This document shows, one piece after another, positions 8,434 to 19,763 of a stretch of 64,000 bases of DNA. Source of the DNA: Cohnella ginsengisoli (GTDB lineage: Bacteria > Bacillota > Bacilli > Paenibacillales > Paenibacillaceae); contig NZ_JAPDHZ010000002.1 of the NCBI RefSeq assembly GCF_029525555.1, positions 1,773,868 to 1,837,867 of the forward strand. The letters run 5' to 3'. The notes under the pieces are model-generated. The model saw nothing but the letters and a program-made list of their open reading frames with translations. It made no database searches and was not told the origin of the DNA. The position numbers were made by a program, and so were the translations under genes. The stretch's first letter is position 1, and every line of letters starts with the position of its first letter.

Positions 8434-11400
8434 TTAAGACAGTTGGAACACCACGGTCGGGTCCGCCCCGATATCCTTCGATATATTCGGGAGCGCCGAA
8501 CCGGACGTCATGCCGAACGTATACATGCCAGGCAGCAGCTCCGTGCGGATCTCGCCGCCCGCCGTGATGCCGATCGTCCGCCAGCTGCCGCCCGCATACA
8601 CGCGGGCCGTGCCGCCGTCTACCGGGTTGCCGGATGCGTCCTTCAACTGGATCAGGACGCTCGCGGTCTGATAGACGACCGCCGGATCGTCGCCGACGTT
8701 CTGACTCTTTTCCTTGTACACGCCGTCATAGGTAATGCCGAACGTATACGAGCCCGGCAGCAGCTCCTTCGTCGATTCGCCGCCTGCGGTCGTTCCGATC
8801 GTCTGCCAGTTGCCTCCGGCATACACCTTCGCGACGGCGCCGTTCAGCGGATTGCCCTGGCTGTCCTTAAGCTGAACCTTCGCCTTTACCGTCTGGAAGA
8901 CGACGGATGCGGGACCTGTCGACGTATTTTGCGTCAGCTGCTTGGTCGTGCCCAGATAGGTTACGGAGAAAATATAGCTCCGCTCCGGCAGCGGCTTCGT
9001 CGCCTGCCCCGAGGCGTCCGTCGTCCCCATGTCCTTCCAGCTGCCGTCGTAATATTTGACCGTGCCGCCGGCGAGCGGCTGTCCCGCGCTATCCTGCAGG
9101 AAGACCGTGGTCGCCGTCGCGGCCAGGCTGAAGCTTACGCTTTGCTGCGTCTCGGCGTTGCCCGCCAGGTCGGTCGACTTGTAAAGAATCGTATACGAGC
9201 CCTGTTTGCCGAACGCCACCGGCGCGGTGTACGGGGTCCAGGTCGTCCCGTTATCGACGCTGTACACGGTCTGCGCGACGCTGGACTCGCTGTCCGATGC
9301 CGCAAGCGTCAGCGTAACCGGGCCGTTATACGCGCCGCCCGGACCGTCCGGCACAGTCGGATTCAGCGCTGCCGTCGTGACCGGCGGGGTATTGTCCGCG
9401 ACGACCGGACGAACCTCGATATCGTCGACGTAGAAGGTTTGCACAGGGCCGCTCTGCTCCGTATACAGGTACACCCGAACATCGCTGACCGTCCCCGGCT
9501 CATCGATTTTCCAAAAGCCCGCTGCCTGCGTCCAGCCTGCTCTGAGCAGCGGCGCGCTGGTGAATATATATCTCTGCTTAACGACGCCATCCAGCTTGTA
9601 TTGCAGGCAGATCCGGAACAGCGCTGGCTGCGCGGGTGCTGCAGCCAGTTTGGCCCAGGCCGAATAGTAATACGTCTTTCCCTGCTCGATCGATGTTGGC
9701 ATGAAGAACGAAGCATATTTGTTGTCGTTCAGCTTCGTCACCTGCAAAGACTGCGCCCCCAGTCGATGCTCCGACGTCGTCAAGGCTACGCTCGCGCTGG
9801 AGCCGTAATAAGACGAAGGAATCGCGGCGCCCTCCATGTCGGGGTTGAGGATGAGATTGCTTCCGAGCGTCGCGCCGGCGGGCTGCCCGGAACCGAGAGC
9901 TACCGTCACCGCCGTCGTCGCCGTGAACCCTCCGTCGATGGCCTTGGCCGTAATATTCGCGATTCCCGTCTTCTTCGCGAACACCGTGCCGCCGATGTCC
10001 ACGACGGCCACGTCCGGATTGTCCGAGTTCCAGATCAGCGCCTGGTTGTTTACGCTGCTTGAGGGCTGGAACGTCGGAACGAGCGTCTTCGTCTCGCCCA
10101 AGTTCATCGTAGTCGTCGGATTTATGCTCAGTCCCGTCGCATAGGTCCATGCCGGACTGGACGAGTAGGTCACGAGCCTCGCTTCGACATCGTCGAGATA
10201 GTAGTCGTGATTGGTGCCGTCGATCTCCGTGTAAAAGTAAAGCAGCACATTGGAGATGGGACTGGTCTCCGCAATCGTATAGTTGCCCTGCAGTTGCGTC
10301 CATTGATCGGCGGAGAGCCCGGCACTTGTGTAAATAATCATCTGTTTGACATTGCCGTCAACCGTATACTGCAAGCATAGGCGCAGCGGTTCAGTGAGCG
10401 ACGGCGCCTTCGCGAGCTTCGCCCAGACCGAATAATGGTATTCCTGGCCTTGCGTGACGGCGATCGGGAAGGACGCGCTGCCGTAACGGCTGTCCTTGAC
10501 GACCTTGAGCGACTGATGGCCGCTGTGGTATTGTGTGACGTCCAGTCCCAGCGCGCCGTTCTGCACGCGCGCCTGAATCGTGCTTCCTTCCATGCCGGGA
10601 TCCGCTACCAGGTTGGCGCCCAGCATCGGCAGCGAGGTTGCCGTATCCAGCTGCACGGCATCGATGCTGAAGCTGCCGGCCGCCAGCGTCGGCACCACCC
10701 GAATTTGCTTGATCGTCCCTGTCCAGGCGGCCGCGGAACTCGTATCGAACACGTACTCGCGGAGGGTCGAATCGCTTGGCAGGATATAGGTCGAGAACGA
10801 CTTGGCCGCATTCCATACGGGATCGGCGTCCGTCGTATAATAGAGCTTCGCTTGCGTGCCGGTCGTCTGGTTGCCGAGCTGCACGCGAACCCGCTTGATC
10901 GCGGACGCGTCCAGCCCCAACTGATCCGGCGATTCGACCGAAGGCTCCACTCCGCCGGATACGCCCAGGGAGGTACCGCCGAATCGGCCGCCCAGCGCCT
11001 GCCCGCCGGCGATGCGTCCGTTCGCCGTCCAGCCGTCCCCGAATTCAAAGTCCCAGACGACGCCCGACGGATAGATCTGGATTTTCTGCGCCGCCGCGTC
11101 CCACTTCACGGTCGCTCCGAAGGCTTGCTTGAGGTAAGAGAGCGGCGCGAGCACCGTCCCGTTAGCCAGCTTCACCGGCGCATGCTCAAGCGCGATGGAC
11201 AGGTCGTCCTTGTGCGCCGTCGCGCTGCCGACCGTGATGTCGTAGACGCTGCCGCCCTTGACGGCGATGAACTTCTGATTCGCCGCGTCCCACTCGGACC
11301 TGACGCCGAGCTGCAGCCAGATGTCCTTGATCGGCACCATGACGACGCCGTCCTGCACGAGCGCCGGCTGGCTGAAGTTTTTCCGCTTGCCGTCGACATA

Positions 11401-14209
11401 CAGCTTGATGTCCGTCGACTCGTCTGCGACCGCCCGGATATAGTCGATGCTGATCGTGCCGATCGCCGAGATCGGATCGATCCGGATCTGCCGAATATTG
11501 CCGGTCCAGCTCTTGTTCCGCCACATCTCCACGTAATAATCCGTGTACCCGCCGTCCTGCGGTTTCACGTAGAAGCCCATCGCCTTCGTCTCGTTCCAGT
11601 CGCCGTCCAGCTCCGTCGTGAAAAATACGCGGCCGTCGATATCGTTCGCGCTATTCTTCATCCGGATCTTGAGATAAGGCGCGTCCTCCGCCTTGATTCC
11701 CAGATGGTCCGCCGAGATAATGCCCGGGTCGGTGTTGTTGGTGGTGCCGGTGAAGGTGCCCCCCGCGACGCTCATCGCGTCGATCTGCTTCAGCACGCTC
11801 CAGCCCTCGCTGTCGCCCGGCGTGTTGAACTCCCACGCGGCGACCGAATTGGCGGATATCGCCGGAGGCGTCAAGGTGCGGTTTTGCACGACGCGCCCTT
11901 CCGGGTACAGAACGTTGATCCGGGCTTTCTGCGTTGCAGTCGGCACGGCATCCGTATGGGTAGTGACGCCCGCGAACACGTCGCGGATCGCATCCACGTA
12001 GCCGAAGCCCGCGAACCCTGCCGGCATGATGAAATGCCCTTCCCCCGAATTCGTTCCAATTGTCCAGCATGACGAGCTTCTTGCCCAGATTGCCCGCCGA
12101 CAGCGACGGAATATAGGTGTCCTTCGTCCACTGCGCCAGCGACTTGAATTCGGCCGGGGTCGCATAATACCCCGAGCTCAATCCCCAGGCGGTATCGTCC
12201 CTGCCCATGCTGAGGCCCGGAATGACGTCCATCACGCCGGCGTTGTTTTCCAGCGTCAGCTTGAGCTTCTGAAAATCGGGATGCCCGCCGAACGAGCCCC
12301 ACGAATAGGCGTAGACGCCGTCGAAGCCCGCGTTCTTGCGATTTTGCAGATCCTGGGCGCTCGTGCCGTTGTACACGTTCAGGATGGTTAGTTCGCCGAC
12401 GCCGGCATCGCGCGCCGCGTCCCGCAGATCATCCATCAAATCCTTGGCCAGCTCTTTGGTGCCGCCTGCCAGCTTGACGAATTGATCGTAGTTGTAGATG
12501 GTGAACACCGGCTTGCCGTCAACCTTCAAATACCGGGGGTCCTTAAAGTAATATTCGATCCAGTAGGGAACCAGGTTGTCGCGGAAATCGGCGATATCCT
12601 TCGCCGCCGAGTTCAGGTTCTCCCACATGATGGCAAAGTGCGCCAAATTGCTGTACTTGGCATTAAAGTAGCCGTCGTCCAGCGCATCGGACAGGTAGGA
12701 GTCCTTGATCGGCGCGCCCTCTCCCCCGATCGGCCTGAACCAGCAGGACATCTGGAAGTCGATGCCGTGCTCGAGCATCCACTTGATTTCCCAGTCCGCC
12801 GTCTCCCGATTGCCTTCGTCGTAGAAGCCCAGATACGGCGTCCGGTCCGGGAACGGATTGATCACGTCCCAGCCCAGATGATGCCCCTCCCGCCACATCG
12901 GGCAGCTCTGCACGCCGACGAGCTGGCTGCCGGTGCTTACGGCTGCCGGCGCGGGCACATAATCCGCAGGCTCCGGCGTATTCGCATAAACAAGGATATC
13001 GTCGAGCCACATTAGGCCTTTGTTCGCGGCGGAGGTGGAGAACCGGATGCCGTCGACGGAAGCGATGCCGGAAGCGATATTCACGTCCGCTGCCTGCAAT
13101 TTGCCGTTGATGTAAAGGTCGGCCTTGTGCGAGGCCGGCTTCAGAACCACCTTCAGGCGATACCACAGATTCGCCTTGTAGTCGTATAGCTCCACGGGCG
13201 TTCCAGCTGCAGTTTCGTACGACAGCTTCCCGTTGGAGGTGAACAGCTTGAGCGCCGTCGTACTGCCGCTTCTGAGCTCGGCCGCGAGGCCGTCCGTTTT
13301 CGCGGGAATGAAAATCTTGTATTCCGCGGTCAGATCGCCCGAGATCGCGGCGAAGCTCTTCCCAAGCGTCATGCTGCCGGTCGAGGCGGACGCATCGATC
13401 TTCAGGCTGTTGACGTCCGGCTTCGGGGCGCTGAGCATTTGGGCGACCTGGATCGTGCCTCCGTTAAGGACGGCCGTCCAATCCTGCGGCAGGTTGCCCG
13501 ATTCGGGGGTGACCGACAGCAGCTTTTCATTAACGGCGTAGCCTTTGTAGATATGAAGCGGCGTAAAGAAGAAGTCGCCTGTCGAAGCGACGCCCGTCGT
13601 CAGCTGGAAGCGGTTCAGCGCGGACGCCGCGTTCGCAAAATTTTGGGAGGTCGCCCGCAGGATGCCGTTGACGTAGACATCCGCCTTTTGCGTAGACAGA
13701 TTCGCAATGACCTTGATCCCATATTCGACATTGGCCGAATACGCCTGCAAGGTCACCGTGCCGCCTCCGGACGTCTCCAGCACGAGATTGCTCCCGCTCG
13801 CGCTGGTCGCGATGCTGACGCCGGGCGTGTTGTCGCCGAGCATCTGCCAATGCAAGCCATTAATGACGCTGAACGGCCTGAAACGAAACTCCATCGTCAG
13901 CGTCCCTTCGCTCTGGGCCGGGAACTTGCGGCTCATCGATACGGGAAGCTTCGTACTGGCATCGCTGATTTTTAACGTATTGTTATAGATGCTCGTCAGC
14001 GCGCCGCCCGCGGCGCGGATGTCCCAGCCGGACGGCTGGCTCTCCCCCGGCACCAGGTTGGACAGAAACGCAAAGTCTTCGTCTACCAAATATCCGGCTC
14101 CCGCCGGTGCGCTGTCGGCCGAGGCGGAACGCGGCGCGGCCGCCAAAAAGAAAACGCATACAAAGGCAATCGCAAAAAAAGCGGTCCAGCCGTTCTTCAT
14201 TGCGCGCAT
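8434..14209 (-). CDS. Secreted multidomain GH99/WbsX-like protein with CBMs, Cu-amine-oxidase-N-like and repeat domains (one frameshift)
   Basis: About 1,925 residues; ATG 14209 follows AAAGGGG. One base must be removed in the C5 run 12042-12046 so that LDNWNEFG continues as EGHFIMPAGFAGFGYVDAIR. Order: signal peptide (1-31); two LamG/DUF1080-like sandwiches (35-425); GH99/WbsX-like barrel (440-760; GFYDEGNRETADWEIKWMLE, PVFTIYN, NWNEFGEGH); copper-amine-oxidase N-terminal-type domain (about 936-1046); carbohydrate-binding-like sandwiches (about 1055-1345 and 1450-1600) around a Big-2 Ig domain (1360-1440); an OmpL47-like domain (YSVDNGTTWTPYTAP); three 75-residue carboxypeptidase-regulatory-like repeats (1700-1925). 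There is no sortase motif or S-layer domain. GH99 enzymes act on mannose-containing glycans, which fits the downstream beta-mannosidase. The substrate is inference. Confidence 0.8.
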
Positions 14210-14311
14210 AAATGAAGATTCCCCTTTGCTTGGTTAGTAGAGGCAGACGCTTATTCATAAAAAGCGGCCCGACTTTCTCCAAGCTGGGCCGCCTTGCCGA
14301 ACCGTTTTCGT

Positions 14312-15917
14312 TTAGCTGTTTTCCGCCTTCCACGCATCGAACTGCTTTTGCGCTTCGGCCATGATCTTGTCCATGCCCGCCGCATCCAATCGTTTCTGAA
14401 GATCGGTATAGTAGCTCTCGAAGTCCGGCATCGAGCCGGTCGTCAGAATCGGATTCGATTCTTTCTGGATGGCGCTCACCTGCGCGATCTCCGTCTTGAC
14501 GGGCTCCGGATTGAAGATGAAGCCGAGTATGCCCGACGCCTTGCCGTTGTCGTTGTTTTTCTTCATCTCCTGAAGCGCTGCGGTGGAGTTCCAGTTCGAA
14601 TCCCACTGATCCCACAGCGGGCCGAGCCAGTTGTGCCAGATCGCCCAGGTCTGATCGGCGCCCGTCGTCGCTTCGATCGTCGGGTTGTCGTCCTTCACCG
14701 TGCCGGATTTGACCGTATAGTTTTTGCCCTCGACGCCGTAGGCCAGCGTATTCAGCAAATACTTGTCGCCCCAGATCAGGTTGAGCAGCATCATCGCGCG
14801 CTCCGGATTTTTGGAGGTGGCGCTGATCGCCGTCGCGGCGGACGTCATCGAATTGGTCGAGATCGTCGGGTAGCCGGCCAGCGTCTCTACCGTCGGGAAG
14901 CCGTACGTCGCCGTCGACTTCGAGCCGTCCTCCGTATAGCCGCCCGAATCGCGCATGACCGCGTACTTGCCCGACTTGGCTTCGGCCAGATAGTCCGTCT
15001 TGATGGCCGCATCCTTGGCGATATAGCCCTTTTTGTAAAAGTCGTTGATCGTCTTGTAGTTCTCTTTGTTCTCGGGCACGCCCAAAATCTTGACGATCTT
15101 TCCGTCCTTCTCGCTATAGGAGATGCCCGGCGTGATCGTCGTATAGTCGTACAAGGTGACGCCCGCCGCGGTACCGTTCGCCGTAGCCAGGAGCGGAATC
15201 ATGCTCGGCTCGTTTTTCTTGATCTCGGCCAGGAACGGCTCCAGGTCCTTGATGCTCTTGACGCTCTTGTAATCGAACTTGTATTTCTCCACCATATCCT
15301 TCTTGAAAACATGCGCGCCGGCCGGCGCATACGGCGTTTGCGCGGGAATGGCCATGATCTTCCCTTTGTACGTAACCGCCTTCCAGGCGCGTTGGTCCAC
15401 CTTCGCCAGAATGTTTTGGCCGTACTTTTGCAGCAGCTCGTCGAGCGGCAAGAATGCGCCCTTTTTGAACGTTGTCGCTGATCCGGTTGGAGGCATACGT
15501 GGAAAAAACGATGTCGTAAGGCTCCCCTGCAGCCGAGATGAGCTTCATTTTGTCTTCCCAGCCGGCATTGTCGATCAGGTTGAGATGCAGCTCCGCGTTC
15601 AGCTTTTCCTTGATGACCTTGTTCGCTTCCGCTTCGACGGCGGCTTGATCCTTCATATTGTCGATCGGCTTCGGCATGTACCAGCTGAGCTTGACGAAGT
15701 CCTTGGTATCGCCTCCTGTATCCGCCGGCTGCGAAGCGGGCGCGCTGGCGCTCGGGCTGGCGCTTGGACTCGCGCTCGGACTGGCGCCGGCGCTTGCGGA
15801 CGGGCTCGAGGACCCCTCCTCCTTCGAACTGCAACCGCTTACGATCATGGCCGCCGCCAGCATGGCGGACGTCCCCGTTCCAATCCATCTTGCCTTCTTC
15901 CTGCTTGTCGGACTCAC
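14312..15917 (-). CDS. Extracellular solute-binding lipoprotein of sugar ABC transporter, LplA-type (one frameshift)
   Basis: About 535 residues. GTG 15917 lies 8 bases after GGAGG. A signal peptide with lipobox IVSGCSS and a Ser/Ala/Pro-rich linker (repeated SPSAS) precede a family-1 binding domain (FVKLSWYMPKPIDNMKDQ; PAQTPYAPAGAHVFKKDMV; TLAYGVEGKNYT; SNPILTTGSMPDFES). One base is extra at the short run 15459-15466: DNVQKG should continue AFLPLDELLQKYG. LplA-type proteins capture oligosaccharides at the cell surface and hand them to LplB/YtcP permeases, here the two genes directly upstream. No ATPase is encoded nearby; Paenibacillaceae usually use a shared MsmX-type ATPase elsewhere. Confidence 0.88.
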
Positions 15918-15958
15918 TTGGATTGCCTCCCTTGTATATGCCTTTCATTTATAATCAG

Positions 15959-15987
15959 CAGCCGTAAGATCAATTGACTCACGGCTG
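15959..15987. other. Hairpin between permease and binding-protein genes
   Basis: CAGCCGTAAG pairs with CTCACGGCTG with one mismatch. It has no T tract on the minus strand, so it is more likely an mRNA-stabilising or processing hairpin that lets the downstream lipoprotein be made in excess than a terminator. Confidence 0.45.
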
Positions 15988-15993
15988 TAATTA

Positions 15994-16902
15994 TCACCCT
16001 TTGACCGAGCCTACCGTCAAGCCCTGCACGAAATATTTTTGAAAAAGCGGGAACACGAGCAGCATCGGACCTGCCGCCAAAATACACATGGCCATTCTGG
16101 CGCTTAAGGAGGGCACGAGCATGCCCGGTTTGACCAGCCCGTATTGAATGGCTTCCGCCGAATTCAGGTATTCCATGTTTTTCAGCACGCGAATGAGCAA
16201 ATACTGCAGCTTCATCAGGTTGTCGTGCTCGACGTATAGCAGCGTCAGCCACCAGTCGTTCCAATATTGAAGGGCGAAAAACAAGCCCAATGTCGCCAAC
16301 GCCGGCTTGGAGATCGGGATGACGATTTGCGCGAAGATGCGCAGCTCGCCGGCGCCGTCGATCTTGGCCGATTCGATGACCGCCTCGGGGATCGTCTGAA
16401 GGAAGCCTTTCATCAGCAACACGAACCAGCCGCTGATCAGATAGGGCAGGATGAGCGCGAGAATGTTGTTTTTCAAGCCGAGCCACTTGACCATCAGAAT
16501 GTACGAAGGCACCATCCCGCCGTGGAACAGCATCGTGAAAAAGATGAAGAACGCGAGGAAAGACCGGAAACGGTAGTCCTTGCGGGATATCGCGTAAGCA
16601 TAAGTCGTCGTCACCCACATCCCGACGAGGGAGCCGATGACGGTCGTCGCGATCGTGACGAAGTAAGACTGGAACAGCACCTTGGGCTCGTGCAAAATGA
16701 CGCGGTAGGCGTCGAACGTAAAGTTTCTCGGGATGATGGAATAACCGAACTTGACGATATCGTTCTCGCTCTGGAACGACGTGCCGATGATGACAAGAAA
16801 CGGAAACAGGCTGGCGACGCACAAAGCGATGAATACGACGTGAATAAGCATCTTCCCGGCGGACGGTCGACGCCGCAGGAGGGTCGTGACGGAATCGTTC
16901 AT
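15994..16902 (-). CDS. Sugar ABC transporter permease, YtcP/LplC-type
   Basis: 302 residues; ATG 16902 follows GGAGCGC. A longer reading of this frame only runs back through the other permease gene. Six membrane segments and the EAA loop (ESAKIDGAGELRIFAQIVIPISKPALATLG) that docks the ATPase are clear; the ending LFQKYFVQGLTVGSVKG is typical of the YtcP branch. It lies 11 bases after the partner permease and pairs with it and the lipoprotein at 14312 to import oligosaccharides. Confidence 0.92.
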   Translation of the reverse strand: MNDSVTTLLRRRPSAGKMLIHVVFIALCVASLFPFLVIIGTSFQSENDIVKFGYSIIPRNFTFDAYRVILHEPKVLFQSYFVTIATTVIGSLVGMWVTTTYAYAISRKDYRFRSFLAFFIFFTMLFHGGMVPSYILMVKWLGLKNNILALILPYLISGWFVLLMKGFLQTIPEAVIESAKIDGAGELRIFAQIVIPISKPALATLGLFFALQYWNDWWLTLLYVEHDNLMKLQYLLIRVLKNMEYLNSAEAIQYGLVKPGMLVPSLSARMAMCILAAGPMLLVFPLFQKYFVQGLTVGSVKG

Positions 16903-16913
16903 GGCTGCGCTCC

Positions 16914-17816
16914 TTAGAAGAGAGAATTTTCCGGATTGATTTTTTTGACGATGTAGTTCGTCGCGAGCACAAGGCAGAAGCCGACGATCGACTGGAAGAA
17001 GCCGGCGGCCGACGCCATCCCGATGTCGCCCATGTCGATCAGCGACCGGTAGACGAACGTGTCGATGACGTCCGTCGTCTTGTAGAGCAGGGACGAATTG
17101 AGCGTCACGTTGTAGAACAGGCCGAAGTCGCTGTAGCAGATGCTGCCGATCTGCAGGATGACCATCATGATGACGATCGGCTTGATCATCGGCACCGAGA
17201 TGGAGATCGCCTGCCGGATCTTGCTCGCCCCGTCGATCTTGGCCGCGTCGTAATATTCGGAATCGATGCCCATCAGCGCGGCGTAGTAGATGACCGAGCC
17301 GTAGCCGAGTCCCTTCCATACGGCGGCCGCCACCAGTATGTAGGGCCAGTACTTGGGATCGCTGTACCACAAAATCGGCTCCTCGCCAAGCGATACGAGC
17401 ACGCGGTTGATGACGCCGTAATCCATGTCGAACAGGGAGCGGAAGGCGAAGCCCGCCACGACCCAGGAGATGAAGTAAGGGATAAACAAAATCGTCTGAT
17501 ACGCTTTGACGAACCGGCGGCTAAGCTCGTAGAGCAGCAGCGCGATCGTCACGGACAGCGTCGTACCCAGCACGATGAAGGTCATATTGTAGAGGAGCGT
17601 ATTTCGCAGCACCCGGTAGAGCACGTCCCCGTTGAACAGGAAACCGAAGTTGTCGAAGCCGACCCAGGGGCTGTTCCAGATGCCCAGATTGTAGCGGTAG
17701 CTCTTGAAGGGAAGGAGCATGCCGTACAGCGGCACGTAGTTAAAAAGGATGATGAGCAAAAATCCCGGCAGCGCCAACATCGATAATCCGAAGTTTTTTT
17801 TGATCGCCCTGATCAT
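16914..17816 (-). CDS. Sugar ABC transporter permease, LplB-type
   Basis: 300 residues. I choose ATG 17816 (MIRAIKKNFGLSML), 10 bases after AAGGAAG; ATG 17840 in the same frame lacks a ribosome site. Six membrane segments, the LplB hallmark LFNYVPLYGMLLPFKSY near the N terminus, the EAA loop YYDAAKIDGASKIRQAISISVP and the ending INPENSLF place it firmly in the LplB family. It is the first gene of the minus-strand polysaccharide-use operon running through 15994, 14312, 8434 and 5648. Confidence 0.92.
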   Translation of the reverse strand: MIRAIKKNFGLSMLALPGFLLIILFNYVPLYGMLLPFKSYRYNLGIWNSPWVGFDNFGFLFNGDVLYRVLRNTLLYNMTFIVLGTTLSVTIALLLYELSRRFVKAYQTILFIPYFISWVVAGFAFRSLFDMDYGVINRVLVSLGEEPILWYSDPKYWPYILVAAAVWKGLGYGSVIYYAALMGIDSEYYDAAKIDGASKIRQAISISVPMIKPIVIMMVILQIGSICYSDFGLFYNVTLNSSLLYKTTDVIDTFVYRSLIDMGDIGMASAAGFFQSIVGFCLVLATNYIVKKINPENSLF

Positions 17817-18231
17817 GTGTCCTGCACTTCCTTTTCGCATTGCTTGTCGTGTTAAGCCCAACTTTAGGCGCGGAAGGCGGTATTGTATATTTTAAAAACG
17901 GTATTTTCCTGCAAAAACATGCATCGAAGCACGCGATTGGAGCAATTTGCGAATTCACGAACGGCTCGCAAACAAAGCGCCAGCGACGCTTTCGCAATCG
18001 ATTCCTGCAGCAATCGCGTGCATGATCGGCGGTCAGTCCTCGTTCCCGCCCTCGCTCCCGCCCCCGACCGCTTGAACACCTGCACGCACGGATGCGCCAA
18101 CTTCTCCGGCGCAGCATTTTTTAATAAATAACGTCGCCGGTGTCCGCCGCCCCTGCCTGATTTGCACTTCAAAGCCCCCAGCCCTCGTTCGCGCCAACCC
18201 GCTTACCTTCCGGCTTAATTGCCTGCTTATT
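17817..18231 (-). promoter_or_regulatory. Long structured leader of the glycan-use operon
   Basis: No gene is visible. GCACGCGATTG (17929-17939) is exactly complementary to CAATCGCGTGC (18011-18021); inside lie TTGCGAA/TTCGCAA and AAAGCG/CGCTTT inverted pairs, so a nested fold of about 90 bases is possible. An AT-rich segment at 17885-17905 could hold a promoter, in which case the structure is upstream DNA rather than leader RNA. I recognise no known riboswitch. Confidence 0.3.
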
Positions 18232-18270
18232 AAAAAAACGAGCCCCGCACCGCTTCCGGCGCAAGACTCG
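18232..18270 (-). terminator. Intrinsic terminator of the isomerase gene
   Basis: On the minus strand, GAGTCTTGCGCCG folds on CGGTGCGGGGCTC around loop GAAG: 13 bp with several G-T pairs and no mismatch, then T7 (18232-18238). It lies 17 bases past the stop of the 18287 gene and isolates it from the ABC operon. Confidence 0.85.
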
Positions 18271-18286
18271 CTTCTTGGCTAACCCT

Positions 18287-19729
18287 CTAAATCTCCTGAA
18301 CCTCGATCCCCATCATTCCCGCGGTGCGCTTGATCTCAGCTGCTTTGCGGCCTACGCCCAGCGCGAAGTGATGGGTAGGACCGGCGCTGCACCACTGCTC
18401 GACGAACGCCGCGACCGGACGGCCGAAGCTGCAGCGCGTGTTGGTGTTGCCGGTTTGCGGTATCGGTCCCTTGATCGACTCCCCTTCGGCGACGATCATC
18501 TTGTAGCGGCCCTGAGCCGTCTGCCCAATGCTGAGCAGCGTCACCGGCCCGGCCTGGATGCTGAACTCGACGCCGATCCCCGAGCCGCGCTTGCCGTGGA
18601 ACAGCTCCAGTCCCCGGATGACCGGACGGTCGTCCGCGATCTTGATGTTGTGCGGGCCGTCGTGGCCCACGAGCACGATATCGTCCTTGAAGTCGCACGG
18701 GTGCAGCTCGGCAAAGGAGCCGCCCGCCTCGAGACGGTCCATGATCAGCATCGCCGCGCAGGTCTTCAGGTCCGCTTCGCCCGCGAGCGGGATGCCCTTG
18801 CCGGTAAGCAAGGAATTGCCGAGCACCATGTTCGCGCCGATCCGCTCGTACTCGTTGTCGTCGAGTCCCTTGTAATAATAGGCGAGACCCGTCAGGCCGA
18901 AGGCGTCCACGAGCTTGTCGAGACCGACCGCGACCTTGGCGGACCAGGCCAGATCCTCGGGCTTGATCGGCCGCGTGACCGGGTCGATGAACGGATCGGA
19001 AACGGTAAACACGCCGTGGATCTCCTCCAGCTTTTCATCGATCTCCCGCTGGGTGGCGCCGTTCACGGCCTTGGCCAAATCGCACATCTCGAGCATCTGC
19101 ACGTGCGAGCCAAAAGTCGCCGTAAAGGCCGTCGGATCGCTATTCATGTCGTACATGCCCTCGTAAGTATGTCCGAGGTAGCCGATCCGCGCGTACTTGA
19201 ACGCGCGCCGCGCGTTCGCCGCCCGGCACCAGGACCGCACCTCGGCCATAGCCGCGGAGTCGTCGTACAGCGTGCCGACGACCATGCCGGCGGCCGGCCG
19301 CCCCGCCCGTACGAGCACGCCCCCGATCTCGGGCAGCGAACAGATGTTGTCGTTGGCCAGCTGCATGTAGGTGGTGGTGTTCGTGTAGTCCAGGCGCTGC
19401 CTGGGCTGCAGCGCCACGAGCACCGTCGGCACCGCCAGGCCCAGGATCGGCGTTGCCGCCGTCGAGGAAGTGACGTACGTGCTGAGAAAGACGAACAAAA
19501 AGTCGACATCCTGCTTTTTCAGATGCTCGGTCGCCGCGAACGCCTTGTCCACCGTATCGACGAAACCTGCGCCGACGACCTCGACATCCATCTCGCGCAC
19601 CCGGTTTTCAAATTCCTGTCCGTAACCGGCGAGCTCTTCCCGCAGTCCCGGGAACTGCTCCCAATAAGGCTCGTGACCCACCGTCATGACGCCGACGCGC
19701 GCGCGCGCGCGCCGGAATTGATTAACCAT
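18287..19729 (-). CDS. L-fucose/L-arabinose isomerase family protein
   Basis: 480 residues; ATG 19729 follows GGAGG by 9 bases. The protein has the layout of the FucI/AraA family: an N-terminal Rossmann-like half (VGVMTVGHEPYWEQFPGL, FLFVFLSTYVTSSTAATPIL), a central part (ANDNICSLPEIGGVLV; RIGYLGHTYEGMYDMNSDPT) and a C-terminal barrel-like part (GLAYYYKGLDDNEYE; LHPCDFKDDIVLVGHDGPHNIK). The family interconverts aldoses and ketoses such as arabinose and ribulose, but this branch differs from housekeeping AraA and the substrate is unknown. Single gene with its own terminator, divergent from an AraC regulator that probably controls it. The N terminus has an RARAR run coded by alternating CG. Confidence 0.75.
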   Translation of the reverse strand: MVNQFRRARARVGVMTVGHEPYWEQFPGLREELAGYGQEFENRVREMDVEVVGAGFVDTVDKAFAATEHLKKQDVDFLFVFLSTYVTSSTAATPILGLAVPTVLVALQPRQRLDYTNTTTYMQLANDNICSLPEIGGVLVRAGRPAAGMVVGTLYDDSAAMAEVRSWCRAANARRAFKYARIGYLGHTYEGMYDMNSDPTAFTATFGSHVQMLEMCDLAKAVNGATQREIDEKLEEIHGVFTVSDPFIDPVTRPIKPEDLAWSAKVAVGLDKLVDAFGLTGLAYYYKGLDDNEYERIGANMVLGNSLLTGKGIPLAGEADLKTCAAMLIMDRLEAGGSFAELHPCDFKDDIVLVGHDGPHNIKIADDRPVIRGLELFHGKRGSGIGVEFSIQAGPVTLLSIGQTAQGRYKMIVAEGESIKGPIPQTGNTNTRCSFGRPVAAFVEQWCSAGPTHHFALGVGRKAAEIKRTAGMMGIEVQEI

Positions 19730-19763
19730 ACGTTAACGCCTCCTCTTGTTCTCTTCCGCTCCT

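Noticed and set aside
5871..8567. Long plus-strand frame of 898 codons opposite the GH2 gene
   Set aside because: It is an Arg/Pro-rich mirror frame of a conserved enzyme, with no ribosome site or domain. High GC makes such frames common.
15994..17370. 458-residue YtcP permease starting at 17370
   Set aside because: The extra N terminus is the other permease gene in a different frame; ATG 16902 has a ribosome site and gives the normal length.
19697..19712. Alternating CG run as a functional Z-DNA element
   Set aside because: It lies in the coding start of the isomerase (RARAR) and is explained by codon use in a high-GC genome.
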